NCBI GenBank assembly: GCA_024743255.1
Contig: JANSWY010000003.1
Location: forward strand, 186,001 to 250,000
Length of the DNA stretch: 64,000 nucleotides
Origin: a bacterium
Lineage (GTDB): Bacteria; Bacteroidota; Bacteroidia; Cytophagales; Cyclobacteriaceae
Direction of reading: 5' to 3'
Below, in pieces: positions 37,298-46,320 of this stretch. Each line of letters starts with the position of its first letter. The first letter of the stretch is position 1. The position numbers and the translations under genes are program-made. Under the pieces are notes generated by a model, which was not told where the DNA came from, ran no database searches, and saw only the letters and a list, made by a program, of their open reading frames with translations.

Positions 37298-38638
37298 ATG
37301 AGTAATTATCTGATTGTCAACGCAAATATAGTCAATGAAGGAAAGGTCACTTCAGGAGACGTCCTAATTCGTAATGGTAGAATTGAGAAAATTGCCAATT
37401 CCATTACTCCGGAAGGCAATATTGAAACAATTGATGCTAGTGGATCCTATCTAATTCCTGGTGTAATAGATGATCAGGTACACTTCAGAGAGCCTGGATT
37501 AACTCATAAAGCCAATATCCAAACTGAATCCAGAGCAGCGGTTGCAGGTGGAATTACTTCCTTCATGGAAATGCCAAATACGGTTCCAAATGCACTTACC
37601 CAGGAACTACTTCAGGATAAATATGACATTGCTGCGAAGACATCAATGGCGAATTACTCATTTTTTATGGGTGCTTCTAATGACAATCTGGAGGAAGTGC
37701 TAAAAACTAACAGAAAGGATGTCTGTGGAATTAAAATTTTCATGGGATCCAGCACTGGAAATATGCTGGTGGATAATGAGAAGACACTCGCAAGTATTTT
37801 TAGCAATGCAGAGCTGATTATTGCAACTCATTGTGAGGATGAAGAAACAGTAAGAAGAAATACCGAGATCTACAGAGAAAAGTACGGTGAATCAATGCCA
37901 TTCAAATACCATCCGGAAATCAGAAGTGAAGAGGCATGCTACTTATCTTCAAGCTTTGCATCAGGACTTGCAAGAAAACATGGTGCCAGACTACACATTC
38001 TACACATAAGTACAGCAAAAGAAACTGAATTATTTGATAATAATATTCCTCTGAAAGATAAGAAAATCACTTCTGAAGCTTGTATTCATCATTTATGGTT
38101 CAATGATTCCTTTTATGATACAAAGGGCGCATTCATCAAATGGAATCCTGCAGTTAAGACTGAAGAAGACAGGAATGGTATTTGGAAGGCATTATTAGAC
38201 GATCGAATAGATGTAATTGCTACGGATCATGCTCCTCATACTTTGGAAGAGAAGGCTAACGGGTATTTTAATGCTCCGAGTGGAGGTCCTTTAGTTCAGC
38301 ACTCTTTAGTTGCAATGATGCAATTTGAAAAACAAGGAAAAATATCTATCGAGCGGATTGTTGAGAAAATGTGTCACAACCCTGCAATTCTATTTGAAAT
38401 AAAAGAACGAGGTTATATCAGAGAAGGCTACCACGCTGATTTGGTTTTAGTTGACCCAAATAAGGCTTGGGAAGTGAATAGATCGAATGTCTTAGCAAAA
38501 TGTGGTTGGTCTCCATTTGAAGGAGAGACTTTTGGTTCTTCCGTAACACATACATTTATAAATGGTGAACTAGCGTACAACAACGGCAAATTCAATGAAC
38601 AACTATTTGGTCAAAGATTGTTATTTGATCGAGATTAA
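37298..38638 (+). CDS. pyrC: Dihydroorotase (class I type)
   Basis: Amidohydrolase closing carbamoyl-aspartate to dihydroorotate in pyrimidine synthesis. 446 residues from ATG 37298 (a TTG six bases earlier is also in frame). The metal-ligand motif reads DDQVHFREPG: the first His of HxH is Gln (Q60) while H62 remains. The carboxylysine candidate is in GIKIFMGSSTGNM; later metal residues appear in IIATHCED, HILHIST and DVIATDHAPHT. Allantoinase or hydantoinase is the alternative, but HFREPGLTHKA favours dihydroorotase. It diverges from the helicase across 37 bases. Confidence 0.9.
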   Translation: MSNYLIVNANIVNEGKVTSGDVLIRNGRIEKIANSITPEGNIETIDASGSYLIPGVIDDQVHFREPGLTHKANIQTESRAAVAGGITSFMEMPNTVPNALTQELLQDKYDIAAKTSMANYSFFMGASNDNLEEVLKTNRKDVCGIKIFMGSSTGNMLVDNEKTLASIFSNAELIIATHCEDEETVRRNTEIYREKYGESMPFKYHPEIRSEEACYLSSSFASGLARKHGARLHILHISTAKETELFDNNIPLKDKKITSEACIHHLWFNDSFYDTKGAFIKWNPAVKTEEDRNGIWKALLDDRIDVIATDHAPHTLEEKANGYFNAPSGGPLVQHSLVAMMQFEKQGKISIERIVEKMCHNPAILFEIKERGYIREGYHADLVLVDPNKAWEVNRSNVLAKCGWSPFEGETFGSSVTHTFINGELAYNNGKFNEQLFGQRLLFDRD

Positions 38639-38659
38639 AAAATTCTTTGGGTTGCATTG

Positions 38660-38690
38660 TTGGAAATAAAAATATGGAATTATAACTTTG
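38660..38690 (+). promoter_or_regulatory. Promoter of tRNA-His
   Basis: -33-like TTG at 38660-38662, a 20-base spacer, and an exact -7 box TAACTTTG at 38683-38690, about 17 bases before the tRNA. This is the best-formed promoter in the window. Confidence 0.65.
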
Positions 38691-38707
38691 CAATCCTTTC
38701 ACAAACG

Positions 38708-38781
38708 GTGGTTGTAGTTCAGTTGGTTAGAACGCCTGATTGTGGTTCAGGAGGTCGTCGGTTCGAGTCCGATCTTCCACC
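38708..38781 (+). tRNA. tRNA-His (GTG anticodon)
   Basis: Cloverleaf: D stem GTTC/GAAC, anticodon stem CCTGA/TCAGG with loop TTGTGGT (anticodon GTG at 38742-38744), T stem GTCGG/CCGAT with loop TTCGAGT, discriminator C. A G precedes at 38707, fitting the G-1 needed by HisRS. The acceptor stem is GTGGTTG / CTTCCAC, so positions 5-68 and 6-67 are adjacent U-U mismatches. The 3' CCA is not encoded at the proper position. A terminator follows. Confidence 0.93.
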
Positions 38782-38788
38782 CACCAAG

Positions 38789-38818
38789 AAGTCTAGATGA
38801 ATGTCTAGACTTTTTTTA
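38789..38818 (+). terminator. Terminator after tRNA-His
   Basis: Perfect 9-bp stem AAGTCTAGA / TCTAGACTT with a 6-base loop, then a T run. Confidence 0.88.
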
Positions 38819-38860
38819 TTTATATGAAGCCAAAAAGATTAGTGGAGGACGAGAAGTCTA

Positions 38861-38878
38861 TCCCGATTCAAATCGGGA
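38861..38878. repeat. Short palindrome
   Basis: TCCCGATT-CA-AATCGGGA, an 8-bp perfect inverted repeat in the 160-base gap between tRNA-His and the HNH-like gene. It is not followed by T and lies inside no credible gene. It could be a dispersed palindromic unit; copies elsewhere cannot be judged from this window. Confidence 0.5.
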
Positions 38879-38980
38879 AGTCCGAAATTCCATCAAGATA
38901 TTCAAGTAGTTGCATATATGATTATGGGCTCTTTTTTTATTCTACATTCATCACCTACGATTGAATTTAATACAATCGGC

Positions 38981-40039
38981 CTAGTAGCTATTGTTTTCGT
39001 GATTTATAAACTTACCTTCCTCGTTAAATAAATAGTTTCTTTTGCCCTCCAAGATTTCTTGCAGTATCTGATCTTTATTCTCTACGTCGATCATATTTTT
39101 AACACTGTAATGTAGAAATTTCCCTGGTGTTAAATCAGATTCGGATGGAGCCTTTAGTGTTATTTTGCTAGGAAGATTTGCAGTTATACGGTACTCATTT
39201 TTGGGTGAAAACTTCGAGATATATTTAGGCCTGTCTGCCAAACTTAAATTTATAAAGCCCAAATGAGCTAAAATTTCCCGGGCCTGAAATGGTGTTATTG
39301 GACCATTAATTCGATGCAGGTCTTCTTTAAAAATTTCATATGACATGGAGGAATCATTTAGAATTGTCACTAAATAGAAATCCCCGCATTGCAGCATCAC
39401 ACTTTGAGAGGCATGATTATCAAAGTAATCAAACCCAGTTCTCCCCTCTATAGTTAATGCAGGGAATAGTAATAAAGTACCATAAACATCCGGTTCAATT
39501 ACCGCTTTAGTGTAGTGACTTCTAATTATGCAATGGGTATGGTGAAATTCTTGCCAATTATAAATATCACCAATGAATCCGGATTGTAACCTCCTGTCTC
39601 TTTCTGCAAGTAAAGAATTGTCTTTCAGATGTGTCTTAAAAAAAATCAAAGACATCCACTTAAAAACTAGATTTACCAAATCCTTATCCTGTGACAACCT
39701 GGAAGCCACTATGTCCGAAGAACTATTTAGTAGTCTACTTATTGGTTCTTCGTAGACTAGACCTAGTTTCGAATTACAACTTGAGCAACATGGTACCGTA
39801 TATTGACTATATCTTATTTGAGTTTCGTTGGGCAGATTTATAGTATTTTTATAAAGATTGAACTTACGTAGTAGCCAGTCGGGAATTACATGTTCATTAT
39901 TAAAAGGGGTGCTAGATGGCGCTGCTCCACAAATGAAACAATTATTTCCTATTACTATGGAATCTAGAAAATCTTGAAGGCCAAAAAACAATATCCGCCC
40001 ATCATTTGAAAATATAGTTCTACTTGTAGAATTAGGCAT
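38981..40039 (-). CDS. HNH-like zinc-finger nuclease-type protein, accessory
   Basis: 352-residue cytoplasmic protein of unknown role. The N-terminal part carries an HNH/zinc pattern: C34-x2-C37 (CFICG), then NNEHVIPDW with E49/H50, then CCSSCN (C85, C88, N89). This CxxC...EHxxPxW...CxxCN arrangement is that of HNH-type endonucleases. The remaining ~240 residues match nothing I recognise. It stands alone, opposite in strand to tRNA-His and flanked by gene-poor spacers, as accessory genes often are. Nuclease activity is inferred; a structural zinc protein is possible. Confidence 0.65.
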   Translation of the reverse strand: MPNSTSRTIFSNDGRILFFGLQDFLDSIVIGNNCFICGAAPSSTPFNNEHVIPDWLLRKFNLYKNTINLPNETQIRYSQYTVPCCSSCNSKLGLVYEEPISRLLNSSSDIVASRLSQDKDLVNLVFKWMSLIFFKTHLKDNSLLAERDRRLQSGFIGDIYNWQEFHHTHCIIRSHYTKAVIEPDVYGTLLLFPALTIEGRTGFDYFDNHASQSVMLQCGDFYLVTILNDSSMSYEIFKEDLHRINGPITPFQAREILAHLGFINLSLADRPKYISKFSPKNEYRITANLPSKITLKAPSESDLTPGKFLHYSVKNMIDVENKDQILQEILEGKRNYLFNEEGKFINHENNSY

Positions 40040-40191
40040 TATTTATGTTTTCAATATACTAACAAACAATACTCAAGTTAATTTGGTAAACTCAAGACTC
40101 AAAATTCAAAACTCAACTTCCAACCTAGTCTCAAGAATATTGTTATCTTTCAGTTAGAAAATTTAACCACTTTACCAAAAAGCAATTTATT

Positions 40192-40791
40192 ATGGGTAAA
40201 CCATTTTTTGTTGTAATTCTACTCGCTATCTCCACAGCCGTTTCGGCCCAATCCAATTCAGATAAACTGATTGAAATGATGAACGGTTCCTTTTCAAGTA
40301 AGGAACAAGCTGCATCAAACGATTCCTACTTAGAAATCAACCTCCATATGTACAGAATATGGGAGGATTTTGACGAAATCTATTTTTATGTAGAACAAGC
40401 TGCTGCAGACTCTCCTGACAAGCCATATAGACAAAGGGTTTATATGATTGAAGAAACTGGTGATGGTGAGTTTAAAAGTACAATTTACACTTTCCACAAT
40501 GAAAGGTACTTTGCTGGGAAATGGAAAGACTTATCATTTTTTGAAAACTTTGACAACACGATTTTAAGTGAAAAAGAAGGATGTGATGTCATGTTGAAAT
40601 TAGAAGGGTCTGATTTCGTTGGGTCCACTAATGGCAAAGATTGCAAAAGTGCATTACGCGGTGCATCTTATGCGACATCAGAAGTTAAAATTAGTGCAGA
40701 TCAGCTCTCCAGCTGGGATAGAGGTTTCGATAGCTCAGACGCACAGGTTTGGGGAGCAACTGATGGACCATACATATTCAAGAGACTTTAA
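40192..40791 (+). CDS. CpcT/CpeT family protein (chromophore-lyase-like), exported
   Basis: 199 residues with signal peptide MGKPFFVVILLAISTAVSAQ. The body matches the CpcT/CpeT family: LIEMMNGSFSSKEQAASNDSYLEI, RIWEDFDEIYFYVEQA, YRQRVYMIEE and a GCDVMLKLEGSDFVGSTNGKDC segment. In cyanobacteria this family attaches bilins to phycobiliproteins. An exported copy here has no phycobiliprotein in view, so the role is open; perhaps binding a tetrapyrrole or lipid. It is four bases upstream of an SDR gene, likely cotranscribed. Confidence 0.85.
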   Translation: MGKPFFVVILLAISTAVSAQSNSDKLIEMMNGSFSSKEQAASNDSYLEINLHMYRIWEDFDEIYFYVEQAAADSPDKPYRQRVYMIEETGDGEFKSTIYTFHNERYFAGKWKDLSFFENFDNTILSEKEGCDVMLKLEGSDFVGSTNGKDCKSALRGASYATSEVKISADQLSSWDRGFDSSDAQVWGATDGPYIFKRL

Positions 40792-40794
40792 TCG

Positions 40795-41397
40795 ATGCAG
40801 ATTTTACTAATTGGCGGTAATGGAACCATAGGTAAAACTGTGGCTGAAAAGCTACGCCAAAAGCATGAAGTTATAATTGCTGGACGCTCTAATGGGGATG
40901 TCATTGTTGACATTGAAGACGTACATACAATTCACACAGCCTATAAAAAATACCCCGATTTGGATGCTGTCGTTTGTATTGCAGGTGAGGCCAGATGGGC
41001 ACCACTTACAGAAATGACTAATGAAGACTTTTATATCGGCATTAGAAGCAAACTAATGGGGCAAGTAAACCTGGTCCGGCTTGGCTTACAATATCTGAAA
41101 CAAGGTGGATCATTTACACTAACGACAGGAGTATTAGCTGATGATCCTGTAGACAAGACTACAAGTGCAGCAATGGTAAATGGAGCCTTACACAGCTTCG
41201 TAAAAGCCGCCGCATTAGAAATTGATCAAGATAGAAGAATTAATGTAGTAGCTGCCGGTTTGGTAGAGGATGCTGCAGAAAAATATGAGGACTATTTTCC
41301 TGGCCATAATCCAGTTCCAATGGACAAGGTAGTAAATGGTTACTTAAAGAGTATTCTGGGAAAGGTTAACGGACAAATTATCCGAGTACTGGAGTAA
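40795..41397 (+). CDS. Atypical short-chain dehydrogenase
   Basis: 200-residue Rossmann protein. NAD(P)-binding GGNGTIGKTVAEKL at 7-20, an AGRS that suits NADP, and a CIAGEARW segment in place of the usual NNAG. In the active-site helix (SAAMVNGALHSFVKAAALE) the Lys of YxxxK is present but Tyr is replaced (His at that spacing), so activity may differ from classical SDRs. Short for the family (usually ~250). Follows the CpcT-like gene by three bases. Confidence 0.85.
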   Translation: MQILLIGGNGTIGKTVAEKLRQKHEVIIAGRSNGDVIVDIEDVHTIHTAYKKYPDLDAVVCIAGEARWAPLTEMTNEDFYIGIRSKLMGQVNLVRLGLQYLKQGGSFTLTTGVLADDPVDKTTSAAMVNGALHSFVKAAALEIDQDRRINVVAAGLVEDAAEKYEDYFPGHNPVPMDKVVNGYLKSILGKVNGQIIRVLE

Positions 41398-41418
41398 ACA
41401 CACATATTTGCTTAACAA

Positions 41419-41450
41419 AAAAAGGGAGACCAGTTTGGTCTCCCTTTTTT
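41419..41450. terminator. Bidirectional intrinsic terminator
   Basis: Long stem AAAAAGGGAGACCA / GGTCTCCCTTTTTT with a GTTT loop, between the convergent SDR and DPP III genes. Confidence 0.9.
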
Positions 41451-41481
41451 AATTCCTAATATCGAATCTCTAAATCCTAAA

Positions 41482-43512
41482 TTATAGGTTTGAGTAATTT
41501 TCAGAGTAGTATAACATCTGCTCAGTGAAGTCTGCTGGGTATTCAACTTTCACGTCTGTGATATTTCCACTGTCATCAGTAACAGGTACAAGCACTGGGT
41601 TAATAAATCCACCATATGGTGCAGATTTAAGTGCTTCTGCTCTCTCTAATACCTGAGCATGCAATTCCTGATCAACCTGAACTCCGTAGTTCTCAATTAA
41701 ATTCTTACCAGCCTCATAATCTCCTTCAGATTTAACTCTTTGAACTTCTCTAAGTAGTTGTCCGAAGAGATCTCTAAGTTTGTCGTAATCGTTTACAACA
41801 AAGTAAGATTTACCGTCTTTCTCTTTTCTTTCAATTACGTTATCAGCCTGACCTTTCTCAAAAGCCCATTTAGCAATCATCTGACGGTTTCTCATGTGAG
41901 CTTCCTCAACCACCTCTCCTGGCTCAAGTCTTCTCAACTGCATCATCAGTCCATTTTTGATATAACTGTCATAAGCTTCTTTTCCAACATCAAGACTTGG
42001 AATCAATCCTAATTCAATCAGTTTTGGATCTAACAAGTAGTAAAGAGCAACTAAGTCCGCTCTACCTTCTTCGAGAGCAGAGGCATAACTCTTTAAAGTT
42101 TCTTTTGGAGTTCCAACTCCAGGATTAAGCTTTCCAGAAGCGTGACCAATTACTTCATGAAGTGCAGTATGCAATTTATCACTTAGCGCACCGTGCTCTT
42201 TAGATAAAGCAACTTCTTCATCTGTGTAAGAAAACTCAGCTAGAAGCCCTGAACCAGCTGCTTCTCCATAAGCTGCTACAATATTTCCTAAGCTAACAGA
42301 CTTAGAACCATGCTCAGCTCTGATCCAGTTTGCATTTGGGAGGTTAACACCAATTGGAGTTGATGGAGAGGCATCACCAGCTTCACCTGCAACATTTACT
42401 ACTTTGTAAGTAACACCAACTACATTCTCCTTCTTATGCTCATCCATAATTGGTGAGTTATCCTCAAACCACTGAACATTATCCGAAAGAATTTTCATTC
42501 TGTCAGAAGCCTCAAAATCTTTGATCTCAACGATTGACTCGAAAGAACCTCTGTAACCTTTAGGGTCATTATATACTTCAATGAAACTGTTGATGTAATC
42601 GATATCTCCTTCAGTAGCCTGAACCCACGCAATATTGTAAGCGTCCCAGGTTTCTAAGCTTCCTGTTTTATAATATTCAATCAAAAGATCCAATGCTTTC
42701 TTCTGAGGCTCGTTTTCAGCTACACCTGAAGCTTTTTCCAACCAACCTATAATTTTATCAATAGCAGGACCATATAATCCTCCTGATTTGTAAACTTCCT
42801 CAACCAGGTTGCCACTCTCATCTCTCGAAAGCCTGGAATTTAATCCATGCGAAAGTGGTCTGTTTGGATCTGGGTTTGTTTTCTTTGAGTAAAATTCGTC
42901 TACCTCATCAGCAGTAACATCAGGAGCATAGAAATTCACGGCGGATCCCGCAAGAAGACCTTTTTCCGGGTCTAGGTTTACTTTCTTAGCATCAAGGTTT
43001 GGATCAAATAGTATATCCGCCACTTCAGAAGCCAATTCCGTATTGGTTGCTTCCAATAAAGAGTTGAAATACTCTCTCGAAAACTCCGGCATAATCTTGT
43101 TGTTGGAGTAATGATGGTGAATTCCATTAGAGAACCATATTCTCTTGGTGTAAACCATGAATTTACCCCAGTCCTCAGAATTCTTGTCTCCACTGTAATT
43201 CTTTACAATGTTCTCCAATGCTTTTCTCACAGTTAGATTGTGACGATAGTTTTGACTATACATAATATCACGACCTTCTAAACCTGCTTGAGTTAGGTAA
43301 TAAACCAATTCTTTTTGCTTTGGTGTAAGCTTATCAAATCCAGGTATTCGATATCTGATGATTTTTAAGTCAGCGAATTGCTCTGACAGGTAATTAAAAT
43401 CTCCTTCTGTGGTTTCTTTTGTATCCCCTTTATCTGTTTCGGCAGGAGGAGTACATGCAATTGCAACTACTGCTAATAGTAGTAACCAATAGCTTCTTCT
43501 TAGTAGGCTCAT
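41482..43512 (-). CDS. Dipeptidyl peptidase III (M49), predicted lipoprotein
   Basis: Zinc exopeptidase releasing dipeptides. 676 residues; lipobox-like AIAC with C20 after a hydrophobic signal predicts a lipid-anchored, exported form, unlike cytosolic eukaryotic DPP III. The M49 zinc motif is HEVIGH (H452, E453, H457), with the second motif EEGRAD at 481-486 supplying the third ligand. It stands alone between a terminator and a 196-base gap that leads to a divergent permease gene. Confidence 0.9.
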   Translation of the reverse strand: MSLLRRSYWLLLLAVVAIACTPPAETDKGDTKETTEGDFNYLSEQFADLKIIRYRIPGFDKLTPKQKELVYYLTQAGLEGRDIMYSQNYRHNLTVRKALENIVKNYSGDKNSEDWGKFMVYTKRIWFSNGIHHHYSNNKIMPEFSREYFNSLLEATNTELASEVADILFDPNLDAKKVNLDPEKGLLAGSAVNFYAPDVTADEVDEFYSKKTNPDPNRPLSHGLNSRLSRDESGNLVEEVYKSGGLYGPAIDKIIGWLEKASGVAENEPQKKALDLLIEYYKTGSLETWDAYNIAWVQATEGDIDYINSFIEVYNDPKGYRGSFESIVEIKDFEASDRMKILSDNVQWFEDNSPIMDEHKKENVVGVTYKVVNVAGEAGDASPSTPIGVNLPNANWIRAEHGSKSVSLGNIVAAYGEAAGSGLLAEFSYTDEEVALSKEHGALSDKLHTALHEVIGHASGKLNPGVGTPKETLKSYASALEEGRADLVALYYLLDPKLIELGLIPSLDVGKEAYDSYIKNGLMMQLRRLEPGEVVEEAHMRNRQMIAKWAFEKGQADNVIERKEKDGKSYFVVNDYDKLRDLFGQLLREVQRVKSEGDYEAGKNLIENYGVQVDQELHAQVLERAEALKSAPYGGFINPVLVPVTDDSGNITDVKVEYPADFTEQMLYYSENYSNL

Positions 43513-43708
43513 TTAGTTGTTTATCGTTTAGTAACTTCTAAAAAATTAGATCAGCAATTTAATCTTCTCATTGCTAATAGTCAAATACCTGCATCTCGCA
43601 CGTAGTTTTTGCGAATGTTAAAAATGGTGAAATCGTATACCGCTGGTGTAACAATTTGATCCAGAAGAGGTCATACTTTCGTATTTTAGAAAAAAACTCA
43701 AATAAAAG

Positions 43709-45229
43709 ATGATCAAAAATTACCTAACCGTCGCATTCAGACACCTGTTGCGGCAACCATCCTATGCCCTGCTCAATATTCTGGGGCTTACAATTGGTAT
43801 AGTCAGTAGTTTACTCATACTCCTTTATGTTTCTAATGAATTATCGTTTGACAACTATCATAAAAATGGAGACAGATTGTATCGTATTTCCTCTGATATC
43901 AGTGAACCAGACAATTCATTCAGATGGGCCACTACTCAATTACCACTTGGACGAACACTTGCAACAGAATTTTCTGAAGTAGAATCTTACGTCAGATTTG
44001 TGGATGCTGGTCGTGTGAAATTTGAGAGGAACGATCAGAACTACTTTGAAGAAGAAGTTTACATTGTTGATTCAACAGTCTTTGATCTGTTTTCATATAA
44101 CCTCATAAGTGGAGATCCTAAAAAGGTATTGGAAACACCCAACTCCATTGTGATTAATCAATCCCTGGCAAAAAGGATTTTTGGTAATGGCAATCCACTT
44201 GGAGAACTACTTGAAACTGAACAAAGAACATATCAGGTAACAGGGGTATTCGAGGATGTTCCTGATAACTCTCATATTCAGCCAAGAGCATTGATTGCAA
44301 TAAACTCCATTCCAGATTTAAATAATGCCACAAATTGGGGTTCATTCAACATTTACACCTACGTACTATTAACTGAATCCGCACAACCTAAAGAAGTTGA
44401 GGCCAAGCTTACAGACATCATTGATAAATATGTGGCAGTGATTTTTGATCAATTCAATATCACTATTAAATATGAAATGATAGCTGTTCCTGAAATACAT
44501 CTTTACTCTACTTTCCTTGGAGAACCGGAACCTCTGGGAGATATGAAATACATTTATATCTTCTCTGCTATTGCGCTTTTCCTAATAGTTATTGCATGCA
44601 TTAACTATATGAATCTAAGTACCGCCAGATCTATGAAAAGGTCACTAGAGGTAGGAATTAGAAAAGTGTTGGGTGCTCACAGAAGCTCATTGGTAAGGCA
44701 GTTTTTATCAGAATCGATATTGATCACAATAGTTTCGGTGGCAATTGCACTTATTCTGGTAATCATTCTTGTGCCAGTACTTAATGATCTTTTGAGTACC
44801 AATATGCTTATAGGTAATCTTTTGTCACCACAAATACTATTGACTATAGTTGGCATCATTCTGCTAACAAGTGTATTGAGTGGTAGTTACCCTGCATTTT
44901 ACTTGTCAGCATTTAAGCCTGCAGTTGTTTTGAAAGGTAGAAACACAAAAAACTCAGGAAATTCACTTCTTAGAAAGTTTTTGGTTGGTGTGCAATTTGC
45001 CTTATCCATATTCATGTTGGTAGGGACTTTAATTATCTACAACCAGATGAAGTTTCTGGAAGAAAAAGATCTGGGATTCGATAAAGAAAGAATTGTAAGG
45101 CTTGCTTTAAATAACCAGTCACAAAGAGACAAATGGTCAGTTCTGAAAACGAAATTAATGCAAAGCAGTGAGATCGAGTCGGTGGCATCATCAAATTCTA
45201 GTCCTGGGCAAGGATATGCAAAAACGTAA
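43709..45229 (+). pseudogene. ABC transporter permease (MacB/FtsX-like), 5' part of a frameshifted gene
   Basis: 506 residues: first TM (LLNILGLTIGIVSSLLILLYV), MacB-type periplasmic domain (SFDNYHKNGDRLYRISSDI), the FtsX core with TMs (YIFSAIALFLIVIACINYMNLSTARS, RKVLGAHRSSLVRQFLSES, LIVIILVPVLNDL), then a second TM group and the start of the second periplasmic domain. It stops at TAA 45227-45229 inside a run where homologues continue. Adding one A to the A5 tract at 45220-45224 restores GYAKNVMSVETKDG and joins it to the next frame. A real pseudogene, programmed shift or sequencing error are all possible. No ATPase gene is adjacent. Confidence 0.8.
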
Positions 45230-46086
45230 TGAGCGTTGAGACCAAAGATGGTGCCATGGAAGATTTTGGAATTGATCTATTCGCTGTTGATTATGACTAT
45301 TTCCCAACTTTAGATATCGATATTCTTCAAGGAAGAAACTTCTCTACAGAGTATGTAACTGATACAGCAGCCGCTGTAATCGTAAATGAAGCGATGGTCG
45401 AAAGAATCGGTTGGGATGATCCAATTGGGAAGAAGTTCAGGTTCCCTGGTGATAGCATTAGAACATTCAGGGTTGTTGGAATTGCAAAAGATTATCATCA
45501 CCGGTCGCTTTATAATCCAATTGAAGCAATTCTGTTTTTCCCAAGTTTCGATAATCAATTGGCATTGATCAAAACATCAGGTAATACCCAAGCGGCAGTT
45601 AAAGCCATCAACAATGTTTGGGATGAGGTATTTCCAGGCGTTCCATTTGAATACTCTTTCCTAGATGAAGAGTTCATGGAGCAATACGAATCAGACAGAC
45701 TTAGAGGAAGACTATTCTTAGGGTTTGCTGCAATGATGATATTAATTGCTTGTCTTGGGCTATTAGGATTAGCTTCATTTATCGCTGAGCAAAGAACGAA
45801 AGAGATTAGTATTAGAAAAGTACTTGGAGCTAATGTCAAAGGTCTGGTAACACTGTTGGTAAAGGACTTTGTTTGGCTGGTTCTGTTGGGAGCTATACCA
45901 GCATTTGTTGCAGGATACTTCTTAATGAACGATTGGCTACAAAATTTTGAATATCATATAAACATTAATGCCATACATTTTCTTATAGTGCTGGCGATCA
46001 TATTAATGATCACAATTTTCACCACTGGTTATCATGCTTTGAGAGCTGCATCCAGTAACCCAGCAGAGAATTTGAAGTATGAATAA
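45229..46086 (+). pseudogene. ABC transporter permease, 3' part of the same gene
   Basis: 285 residues in the -1 frame relative to the upstream part, beginning at the ATG that overlaps its stop (TAATG). It contains the rest of the second periplasmic domain (GIDLFAVDYDYFPTLDIDILQGRNF) and the second FtsX domain (MMILIACLGLLGLASFIAEQRTKEISIRKVLGANVKGLVTLLVKDF) with three TMs and the usual SSNPAENLKYE end. Together the two parts would give about 790 residues, the normal length. A terminator follows at 46112. Confidence 0.8.
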
Positions 46087-46111
46087 TTAGATTGCCTAAA
46101 GTGAACAAATG

Positions 46112-46143
46112 AAGGTCGATCAATTGCTGATCGGCCTTTTTTA
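46112..46143 (+). terminator. Terminator after ABC permease
   Basis: 11-bp stem AAGGTCGATCA / TGATCGGCCTT (one G-U) with a 5-base loop and T run. Confidence 0.85.
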
Positions 46144-46320
46144 TTTAGTTCTTTGTTCGTGGTTCTTAGTTTATGAGATCGTATTTAGTAGTTAAAATTG
46201 GTTCTTATTGAATCTTCTCTGTATCCAAACCCAAGCTCCATAGAGTTCGACAAAGGCCTAGTTCGGCACATAGGGAATCCCAATTGTTTCAATTTGAAAA
46301 CCAACTCCCTAAGCACAAAA

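Noticed and set aside
38855-38900. Palindrome resembling a T-arm, as a tRNA remnant or attachment site
   Set aside because: The loop is too short for a T-arm and its alignment with the tRNA-His 3' end is patchy; no integrase is nearby.
38824-38964. Short open frame of 46 codons after tRNA-His
   Set aside because: It runs across the palindrome at 38861, has no recognisable motif, and has no promoter; most likely chance.
43709-46086. Two separate ABC permease genes
   Set aside because: The second part lacks the first FtsX domain and the first lacks the second; one A restores a normal single gene.
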